From Areca catechu (taxonomy: Eukaryota > Streptophyta > Magnoliopsida > Arecales > Arecaceae), in assembly GCA_021397845.1 (NCBI GenBank), contig CM038041.1, positions 145,988,780 to 146,052,779 on the forward strand: a DNA stretch of 64,000 nucleotides. The letters run 5' to 3'. Below the pieces are notes generated by a model. It was given only the letters and a program-made list of their open reading frames with translations. It had not been told where the DNA came from and ran no database searches. Every line of letters starts with the position of its first letter. Position 1 is the stretch's first letter. A program made the translations under genes and the position numbers. Below, piece by piece: positions 33,853-43,700 of the stretch.

Positions 33853-35717
33853 CTAATCACTATCACTAGATTCCACCTTGACAGGTCTATATGTACCTTC
33901 CCAACTCCTAGGAATACTAAAAGAACCTCTACCCCTAGAAGAATATGGTGGAGGCTGTCTAGGGTGATAAGAAGATGAAGGTGGACAAGATGAAATAGGA
34001 TTTGGATCAAACACAGGAGGAGGTGCAGGCTGTTTGGGAGTAGAAGAGTAGGCTGCTATAATAGTGGTGGATAGCTGACAAAGGGTCATCCAGACTGAAT
34101 TGAGCTCTTATTCCATCTTCTTGATTCCTGTATTGAGTGCAACTAGCTCACTTTCTCGGGCTTTGGCAAATGCCTCTGCTAACCCTCTCAATCTTCCAAA
34201 TTCAGCTCTAAGAATTCTTACTCTTTTGGTGTAATCATCTTCTACTTTTTTTCCTTGTTCCATAGATCCCATCTTGTAGCTCATTTCTCTCAATTCAGTT
34301 TTAAATTCTTTAATACTGTGGTCAACAGATTTCTTAATGTCTTCAGAAGTTGCTTTAAAATAATCAGTGGCTGACTGTAGATCCACCTGTGGTGCAGGTC
34401 CTATGGAGTGAACACTGTCCATCCTGGAATGAAGCTGTCTAATCTTACCCATATCTCCTCAAGTTTGGTTTCAATTGTTTGATGAAGGTCGCCAAACATC
34501 GAACCAAAAAACTGGTCAGGGTCTAAGAAGGTAGTCTCATCTGATGTGCAATGAAGGTCTGAGACAATGAAGCTCCTGAAGTGTCGTAGATGGTCCCTGA
34601 GCAGATATAGTCACTGAAGGTGCAGGTGGTGGAGCCAATGGAGATACAGGTGCTGGTGGAGATGCTGGTGCTAGTGGAGGTGCTGGAGGATTCTGGGACT
34701 CCTATACTCTCTATACTCTGACTCCACAGCATCATGAATAGTAGGTTCAATAGCAGCAGTAGTGATAATCTCCACAGGTAGCTGCTCATCATCATCATCA
34801 TCCTCATCATTGCTAGATGATCCAATAGCCCTCTGATATGATTGTTTCTTCCTCCAAGCTCCTTCAGTTAGTTGAAATCCCATTCTTTGCAAAGACTTGG
34901 AAGAGTAGGTATCAATGTGATGAAGTGGCCTACCATCCTCACCATCTAAGTTCAATCTGGAGGCCTGAAATAACAAAGTAAAAACCATTCCATACGGCAA
35001 ACATGCATTCACTTTTCTGATTGCTTCTTTCATTTGTAGTAGCATAATGTGAGGTAAATTAAGGGCCTCCCCCTTAATTACATGTCCCATAAAGCTGAGA
35101 TCTCTCTCACTCACCCAGTCAAACCTACCAGTTCTTGGGAGAAAGACCCTACTTATAAAGTTGTGCAGTAATCTCATTTCAAGGGATAGGGTATTAGCCA
35201 TCACATTCCCAATTCCACTCACATCAACCCTATTCAAGATTGTCCTGAGGGTTTTTTGTTTATCTTTCAGAATTAGATGCTTTAGACCCTCATTTGGCAT
35301 TTCAAGCATGCTACTTAATCTTTCCTCTGTCACCATCATTCTCTTTCCCTTAACTATAGATTCAATGTGATGCTCTTCCAATCTTAAATTTTCATAAAAA
35401 CATCTTACCAAGTTGGGATATGTTGGAACATTTAAAGAACTGAAGAAACTCCAACCCTGGTCTTTAATCAAGTCTCCAATCCAAAGCCCTAACTCTTTCA
35501 AGAATGAGAAGATTATCCTTCTTCCACTTGTGATGGGTCGGATGGCCATAGAAACAGCTTGTCTTGGAGGAGAAGGTGTTGTATTCTGTTCCACTTCTTG
35601 TTATTCCACTTCAATTGATCGAGTCGGCTCTTCCTGCCATCTCTTGGTCCTCCTTTTCCTTTCAACAGTAGGTTCGGCTTGTTGTGATCTCTTACCGACA
35701 ACCCTTTTCAGAGCCAT
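33853..35717 (-). pseudogene. Sire-1 extra ORF after pol (envelope-like position), degenerate
   Basis: Start chosen at ATG 35717 (MALKRVVGKRSQQAEPT), with an in-frame TAA about 38 codons on. The longest open block is 35594-34671 (307 codons) and resembles the plant-transposon domain found in the extra ORF of sireviruses: LWIGDLIKDQGWSFFSSLN, NLVRCFYENLR, HNFISRVFLPRTGR, then ALNLPHIMLLQMKEAI. An acidic run SSSNDEDDDDDEQLP follows. After a frame change there is a coiled-coil-like block (34452-34108) and a proline- and arginine-rich end (34089-33853, ending SSDSD). I saw no clear signal peptide or membrane segment, so an envelope role is not shown. It occupies the position of the so-called env-like ORF; function unknown. 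Confidence 0.65.
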
Positions 35718-36436
35718 TGCACGAGCTCAAGAAGAATGTAAGAGTTTAAGCTAGAAAAGGTAGGTTTTGAAGGATGGAAGGTATTTTCAAGTTGGAAACA
35801 AGGGTTCTAAGCTAGCAAGAAGTGAATACTCAAGGCATAAAACCTTAGATTAAGTCCTACGGCTCTAATAAAAAATTGCTTGCCCGACATCTGAGTCGGC
35901 TCGGCAAGCCCTAATTTGCTCGAGTCAGCTCGAGCAGAGATATAAAAAGACTTAATCAAGAATTCGAGTCAGCTCGACTTGAGCACAGTAGCTTGAGTCG
36001 ACTCGAACCAGAACTCTCCAGAAAAGTCAAAATGGTTCAGAATTGAAATTTAATGGCAAAATTTTATAAGGAGAGATGGTCAAAGTTCTTGGTTTGATGT
36101 AGGAGGCTTTCTAGATAATGTTTCCTTAATTTTGAAGAGATTAGGTTATGTTTTCTAAAAAGGGTCACAAAATCCCAATTCTCCTCTGATCATTTCAAAT
36201 CTATCTTGATTTAGTGGTTTAGTGAAAATGTTAGCAAGTTGGTTTTCAGTTGGAATAAATTCTAATTCAATTTTATCATTTAAAACATGATCTCTTATGA
36301 AATGGTGTTTTATTTCAATGTACTTTGTTTTTGAGTGTTGAATTGAATTTTTTGATAAATTTATAGCACTTGTATTATCATATTTAATAGAAATTTTAGA
36401 TTGTGTAACACCAAAGTCTTCTAGTTATTGTTTAAT
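35718..36436 (-). other. Sire-1 spacer between pol and the extra ORF
   Basis: Non-coding apart from decayed RNase H tail sequence at its right edge. It holds further copies of the LTR motif (GAGTCGGCTCGGCA, CTCGAGTCAGCTCGAG, TTCGAGTCAGCTCGAC, TTGAGTCGACTCGAAC, about 35890-36012), so the motif is not confined to the LTR. Confidence 0.55.
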
Positions 36437-39175
36437 TCATAACACTTGTGCACAACAACTCCCAGTAGCAACATACTCTATCTCAGTAGTAAATAATGCT
36501 ATTGAGTTTTGTTTCTTATGGTGCCATGAGATTAAATTTAATCTTAGAAATTGGCATGTACCACTAGTGCTTTTTCTATCTATTTTACATCCTCCATAAT
36601 TAGCATCAGAAAATCCAACTAAGTTTAATGAAAATTGTTTTGAATACGATAGACCTAAATTACCTATTCCTCTTAGATATCTTATAATTCTTTTTACTGC
36701 AAGTATATGTGATTCTTTAGGATTAGATTGAAATCTAGCACATACACATATACTAAACAAGATATCAGGTCTACTAGCAGTTAAGTACAACAGAGATCCA
36801 ATCATACCTCGATATAGCTTTTGATCAATGTTATTGCCATCTTCATCTTTGTCCAATCTATAGGCAGAGCTCGTAGGTGTGTTCATTTTTTTGCTTGTCT
36901 GCATACCAAACTTCTTGATGATTTCTTTGATGTATTTAGCTTTGTTTATGAAGATCCCATCCTTTGATTGTTTTACTTGAAGTCCAAGGAAATAGTTTAA
37001 TTCACCCATTAGACTCATCTCAAATTCACCCTGCATCAACTTAGCAAATTCTTCACAAAGTTCTTCGTTAGTTGCACCAAATATAATATCATCTACATAG
37101 ATTTGTACAACTAATATATCATTATCTTTTTTTTATTAAAAGAGTTTTATCTACATTTTCTCTTGCAAAATCATTTTCAAGTAGAAATTTGCTTAGTCTA
37201 TCATACCAGGTTCTAGGTGCTTGTTTAAATCAATACAATACTTTATTGAGTTTAAATACATGATTTGGAAATGCATGATTTTTAAAACCTGGTGGCTGTT
37301 CTACAAAAACTTGTTTAGATATAAAACCATTAAAAAAGCACTTTTCAATCCATTTGGAATAGTTTAAAATTCATGTAGCAAGCAAATGCAAGTAATAATC
37401 TTATGGCTTCTAGTCTTGCTACGGGTGCATAAGTTTCATCAAAATCTATTCCTTCTTCTTGGTTGTATCCTTTGGCTACCAACCTTGCTTTGTTTCTAAT
37501 TACTTTATCTTGTTCATCTAGTTTATTTCTATAGACCCATTTGGTTCCTATGATGGGATGGTCTGGTGGTCTATCAACTTAAGTCCACACATTATTTCTT
37601 TCAAACTGGTTTTGTTCTTCATGCATGGCCATCATCCAGTTTAGGTTATTTTCAGCCTCTTCTAAACTATGTAGCTCTATTTGTGATACAAAGGCTAGGT
37701 AATTATGTGCATCTCTATATGATGACTTAGTCCTAACACCTTATGAAGGTCACCTATAATTAAATCTTTTGGATGAGAAGTTACATACCTCTATTCCCTT
37801 GGTAGATCAGCATGATCCTTACTTACCATGTCTTCTTCTTCTTGAGTTGGTTTCTCTTGTATGCTTATATCTTCCATCTCCTTTTAAAGTGTACCTGCAT
37901 CATTATCTATACACTCTTCTTTCTTTGAAGGTGAGGGGTTAGTTTCATCAAAAATAATATGCATTGATTCTTTCACAGTTAATGTTCTTTTATTAAATAC
38001 TCTATATGTTTCGCTATGTATTGAATAACCAAGGAAAATTGCTTCATCAGATTTAGCATCAAAATTTTCTAGATTACCCTTTCCATTATTCAGCATAAAG
38101 CATTTACAACCAAAAATGTGAAAGTAATTAATATTAGGTTTCTTTTCATTCCAAAGCTCATAAGGGGTTTTCTTTAAAATTGAACGTATCAAAACATGGT
38201 TTAGAATATAACAAGTAGTGTTCACCGCTTTTGCCCAAAAGTATCTTGGAAGATTACCTTCACATAACATTATTCGGGCTATTTTTTCTCAAGTCCTGTT
38301 TTTTCTCTCTACAATACCATTTTGTTGTGGTGTTCTAGGAGCGGAGAAGTTATGATCAATACCATTTTCTGTGCAATAATCATCAAAAATTGATTTTTAA
38401 ATTCCGTGCTGTGATCACTCCTAATAGAAATAATTAAAAGGTTTTTCTGATTTGAAACTTTTTTACGAAATTTTTGAAAAACTTTTAAAGTTTCATCTTT
38501 ATGTGTAATAAACAAAATCCAAGTAAATCTTGAAAAATCATCTACTATCACAAGAGCATATTTCATACCACCCAGGCTTGTAATCCTAGTTGGTCTAAAT
38601 AAGTCCATGTAAAGTAGCTCAAGGGGCCTAGAAGTTGAAATTATATTTTTGGATTTAAAACTTCCCTTAGTTTGTTTACCTAATTTGCAATCATCGCAAA
38701 CATGTTCAAAATCTACTTTAAATTTAGGCAAACCTCTAACAAGATTCTTGGAAATTAAATTGGCAATAATATGCATGCTAGCATGACCTAATCGTCTATA
38801 CCAAAGTAAACAAGACTCCTTGATCTTAGCATTCATTGTTACTAGACTGGAACTACTAGACATGGCTAGATCATTAAGATCTACCACATAAATATTTCCA
38901 AGTCCATGTCCAATGAATTTGTTGCTAGAATCAAGAGAGTTTGTTACTATACATATAGATGATTCAAAGACAAGCTTGAAGACTTTATCACATAATTGAC
39001 TAATACTTAACAAATTATGCTTTAATTTGTCTACCAACATTACATTTTCAATAAAAGTAGAGGGGGTCAATTTGATCTTACCAATATCGATAATTTTTCC
39101 CTTGCCATTATCTCCAAAGGTTAACAAACCTCCTTCTTTCATCCCTAGGGTAATGAATTGATCCTTGTCACCCAT
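36437..39175 (-). pseudogene. Sire-1 pol, 3' part (integrase, RT, RNase H)
   Basis: Element order from high to low coordinates. 39175-38309 holds a post-protease region, GAG-pre-integrase (LWYRRLGHASMHIIANLI, CDDCKLGK zinc site) and the integrase core (LELLYMDLFRPT, then SIRSDHSTEF). The integrase continues at 38270-37884 (YFWAKAVNTTCYILN, NINYFHIFGCKCF, EAIFLGYS). RT lies between about 37700 and 36900 in several frames, with the YVDD box at about 37105. The end of RT and RNase H are open at 37039-36437 (MGELNYFLGLQVKQSKDGIF, SLLYLTASRPDILFS, ANYGGCKIDRKSTSG, EIEYVATGSC). Multiple frameshifts and stops. The left break at 39175 is the Tat-B insertion; the protease motif is on the other side at 51723-51800. 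Confidence 0.85.
39171..39175. repeat. Tat-B target-site duplication, left copy (CCCAT)
   Basis: CCCAT precedes the left LTR and recurs at 51718-51722 after the right LTR. Both copies lie in the Sire-1 reading right after its protease motif. Confidence 0.95.
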
Positions 39176-40666
39176 TGTTACAGCCGTGACAGTGACGTGG
39201 CCAGGCTCAGGTATCGCCGAATGCGAGCGAGCCACGTGTGAGTTTCCCTGCCAGAATCAGCACCACGTCCTCAAAGCTAGGGTCGGCAAGACCGCACCGC
39301 CCGACGACTATCTGAAGCAAACAGCTCCCGCCGAGGTCGAGTTCGGTGCGGAGTTCCCCCACCGACTCATCTGCGCCCGGGCTCGGAGGAGTCCACCCCG
39401 AGTAAGGTCGGCCGAGGTCGGCTGACCCTCCGCCTTGCGCCAGGTGGCCACCCGGGGATGGGTCCACCTCGGCCGAAGCCAGGCGATCTTCTGCCACCTC
39501 GCCAGGTGTCCACCCAGGAGGGGTCCACCTAGGCCGAGGTCGGCTGACCCTCCGCCTTGCGCCAGGTGGCCACCCGGAGACGGGTCCACCTCGGCCGAAG
39601 CCAGGCGATCTTCTGCCACCTCGCCAGGTGTCCACCCAGGAGGGGTCCACCTAGGCCGAGGTCGGCTGACCCCCCGCCTTGCGCCAGGTGGCCACCCGGA
39701 GACGGGTCCACCTCGGCCGAAGCCAGGCGACCTCCTGCCACCTCGCCAGGTGTCCACCCAGGAGGGGTCCACCTGAGCCGAGGTCGACCGATCCCTCGCC
39801 TCTCGCCAGTTGGCCCCCGGAGACAGGTCCAACTCAGCCGAGGTCAGACCGCTCGTACGGAGAGGCCCCCGGGGAAAGCGACAGGTCCCGAGGCCATCCC
39901 TCGGGCTGTACCGACCCCAGACGGCATCCCGTACGGAGGGCGGCGGCACGCGGAACGTCACTTACATTGGCCCGACAGGTCTCGCAGTCGAGAGACCCGA
40001 TCCTGACAGAACAGGCCCCGTAAATGGATGGCGCCCACGCTCGGGGAAAAGAGCACTCTCACGGAGCCCGAAGCCTGACGACTGGCCGCTCTGCCAACGC
40101 CGCCCTCCCTCTTTTTCTCTCCTGTCTTTGCCTTTTCCCTGCTTGGCCCGGCAGACGAGGTCGGAAAGCCGCCTGGCCTCCCTCACCGAAAAGGGAAAAG
40201 GAAGGAAAACAGGGGAGGGGAGTTTCCGAGGAGGAAAAGGACAAGTGCACGATGGAAGGAGATAAAGAGGGAAGAATCTGGGGACTGCAAGGTAAGCCAA
40301 CTAGCCTGGGGACAAGGAGGAAGCACCGGCACAAGGCCTCGCTCCGAAAAAGAAACCAGAGATCCCGAGAGGGGAATACTGGATGTGAGCTCGGCAAGCA
40401 GGCCCAGCCGAGATTCCGGTCCCCAGCGCGTTCCCTTCACCAGTTAACTCTCCAAATCTGGGGCCCTTTAGAGGGCCTGGGAGGGAGAGTCTGTTCCTTC
40501 TCGTCGTCTACTGACTTGACCGTCGGAGCCCCCTCGCCGGAATCCCCGGCCAGGGTCCTCTAACCCCTTTGTCGCAGGTTCTCCGCAGGAAGGGAGGCTC
40601 CCTCACCAGGCAGTCAGGAAGGATCGGCTGATCCACGGCACGGGCGCAGCGACGAGAACGACAACA
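39176..40666 (+). repeat. Tat-B 5' LTR
   Basis: Starts TGTTACAGCCGTGACAG and ends GAGAACGACAACA. Contains a 122-bp tandem array (about 39415-39850) and the conserved Tat block (40511-40580). Confidence 0.95.
39415..39850. repeat. 122-bp tandem array in the Tat-B 5' LTR
   Basis: Three good units and a diverged fourth. The landmark GGCTGACCC recurs at 39420, 39542 and 39664. Each unit is itself two related halves (GCCAGGTGGCCACCCGG and GCCAGGTGTCCACCCAGG), so the array probably grew from a ~61-bp unit, close to the ~62-bp unit of Tat-A. Confidence 0.85.
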
Positions 40667-40667
40667 G

Positions 40668-40686
40668 ATTGGCGCGCTAGGTAGGG
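40668..40686 (+). promoter_or_regulatory. Tat-B primer-binding site
   Basis: ATTGGCGCGCTAGGTAGGG starts two bases after the LTR end and matches the Tat-A site. First-strand synthesis would prime here. The tRNA was not assigned. Confidence 0.85.
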
Positions 40687-40745
40687 GGGCAGGACACTAA
40701 CCCCCAGAGGGAACTAGCTTTCTGCAGGTGTCGCGCTCTCCAGCA

Positions 40746-43700
40746 ATGGTGGTCACTCGTGGTCGCGAGGCATCCACCAGCCGTGTGGGAGAAGCCCACT
40801 CCCCTCCAGGGGGCCACACCCCCGAACGGGAGCTTCCGGCTCCTCCTCCTCTTTCGCAGCAGCCTGCCCCGGTGGACGGATCCCTTGCGGCCATCGTCCA
40901 GCAGCTGCAGACCTTGACCTCAGCGGTCCGACAGCTTCAGCATCAGCAACGATCCCTGGCCACTCAGCCGCAGCCAGGGACTCCCGCGGCCCGAGCCGCG
41001 GGACAGCGTGGGAGCCTGCGCTCAATCCAGGGCAGGCCATCCCATCCACAAGCCATCTCCAACCCCCGAGGGAGCCGCCAAGCTCCCCCGAAGAGAAACT
41101 ATTCCAGTTCGGAGGATCACGAGAGTCGATCCCCGGTCGATGGGGCCGAAACGGCGCATCGCAGCAAGCGACGCCGGGGCCAGACCTCGCGTCGAGATCG
41201 ATCGGCGCCCCCTTCACCTGCAGTCTCGGTGGAAGACTCCACCGACGAAGCCATCAGGCGTCAGGCTGAGAGGCGCCTAGAAGAGCACGAGCGCAAGTTG
41301 GCGGAGTTCGCCCGACGGTTCGCCGACCTGCAGAACTCGTCAGCTGACCCGGCGGGCTACGACTCCCGCCCCCCTTTCTCCGAAGAAATCCAGGCAGAAC
41401 CGATCCCGAAACGGTTCCGCATGCCGCAGGTGGACCCCTACGACGGGACCACCGACCCCCTGGACCATTTGGAGAGTTATAAAGCTCTCATGAGGGTCCA
41501 GGGTGCCACCGACGCCCTTCTGTGCATCGCCTTCCCAGCAACCCTTCGGAAGGCCGCTCGAGTCTGGTTCGCCCGCCTCGAGCCCGGATCCATTTGCTCC
41601 TTCCAGCAGTTGGAAGGAAAGTTTGTGGCGCACTTCGACGCTTGTCAAAAGGTGCCAAGGGAGGTAGATAGCCTCTTCTCCATCCGCCAGCAGGACCAGG
41701 AGCTACTCTGAGACTACATCACCCGGTTTAAGACCGCAGCCCTGGAGATCTACAGCTTGGACGAGCCCGTCGCTATGCTGGCTTTGAAGCGCGGGCTCAA
41801 GACGTCCCGCCTGACCTATTCCCTGGACAAGAAGCCACCCAGGACGTATTCCGAGCTCCTCCTCCGCGCCCACAAGTACATCCGGGCGGAGGAGGCTGAC
41901 CGCACCCGTCGAGAGCTGGACGGGAAGATTTCGAAGAAGTCAGTTCCAAGGGACGCCACGGGAGTTCTGAGGCCTGGGCTGTCCACCGACCCTCGCCCGA
42001 ATCCAAGGCCGAGGGCCGAGTCTACTTCCGAGCGGAGGTACACCCCCCTCCTTGCACCTCGAGCAAAAATCCTCATGGAAATCGAGGGCGAGCGCTACCT
42101 CCACCGACCTCCACCTCAGAATCTGAGAGCCGCCCGAGACAAATCAAAGTACTGCCAGTTTCACCGCGAGCACGGACACGATACGGAGGAGTGCCGCCAT
42201 TTGAAGCGGGAGATTGAGGAGCTGATCGGGAGGGGTTACCTCAGGAAGTTCGTCAAGAACGAGGCCCCCTCCGAGAAGCAGCCGCTCGCGACCTTACCGC
42301 CTGTCCCTGCGATCGACAACCGGCCAACAGAGAAGCCCGTGGGCATGATCTCGCGCGGGTCCGGCCGAGCAGAGAAGAGAGCCCGGGAAGTCCCGGAGAA
42401 TGTAACCCCTCCCAAGGGAGGGGAGTCTAATGACGATGTAAACAATGATGCCATGGTGGTCGAGATGACCATCGCGAAGCATCCTGTACATCGAATCATG
42501 GTGGATAGTGGAAGCTCGGCCGACGTACTTTTTTACGATGCTTTCTCTCGGATGAATTTATCTCCCGACCAGCTAAAGCCAGTGCACATCCCACTGGTAG
42601 GTTTTACAGGAGACTCCGTGGGAGTCGAAGGGGAAATCACTCTCCCGGTCACCGCCGGATCCCCACCTCGGCAGGCGACCATCATGGCAACATTCGCTGT
42701 CGTCAAGCTCCCTTCGCCTTACAACGCCATTCTCGGGCGTCCCGGGCTCAACCAACTAGACGCCACCATCTCCACGAGGAGACTGCTGGTGCAGTTCCCC
42801 ACGCCCTTCGGGCTCGAGGAAATGAAGGGGACGATTCAGCTGGTCCCGTTCTGCCTACAGACAATCCCAGGCACCAGGAGCGCAGAGCTCGCCCACGATA
42901 TCGAGGATCTCGACCTGAGAGAGAAGGAACCCAGGGGAGGGCCCATAGAGCGCCTGCTACCCTTTCCCCTTGGTTCGGACCCCCTGAAGACGGTGCAAGT
43001 CGGGGCCCAGCTCCCCGAAGAGGAGCGAACCCGCCTGCTGGAGTTCCTCCGTGCCAACGCCGATGTGTTCGCCTGGTCGGCGGCCGACATGCCGGGTATC
43101 CTGCCCGAGATTATCATGCACAGCCTGAACGTGGACCCAGGTTGCCGCCCGGTCCGCCAGAAGAAGAGAAGCTTTGCCATGGAGAGGCAGAAGGCGATCA
43201 ACGAGGAGATAGAAAAGCTCCTCGCCGCCGGTTTCGTCCGAGAAGTCCAATACCCCAGCTGGTTAGCAAACGTGGTCATGGTAAAGAAGAGTAGTGGTAA
43301 GTGGAGGATCTGTGTGGACTACACCGACCTCAATCGAGCTTGCCCGAAGGACAGCTTCCCTCTGCCGAAGATCGACCAGCTGGTCGACACCACCTCGGGG
43401 CATCGTCTCCTGTCATTCATGGACGCTTTTTCCGGATACAACCAGATCCGGATGAATCCGGAGGACGAAGAGCGCACTGCCTTCATAACTGACCGCAGGA
43501 CTTTCTGTTACAGGATGATGCCTTTCGGCCTCAAGAACGCGGGGGTGACGTACCAACGTCTGGTCAATAAAGTCTTCAAAGACCAGATAGGCCGCAACAT
43601 GCAGGTATACGTGGACGACATGCTAGTAATGAGCAAACTTGACTCGGACCACGTGGCCGACCTGACGGAGACGTTCGGCAACCTCCGACGCCACCAGATG

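Noticed and set aside
39308..40265. Open frames of 110-217 codons in the Tat-B LTRs (also 50364-51267)
   Set aside because: Products of the 122-bp array and high GC content, lying wholly inside LTR sequence and present on both strands.
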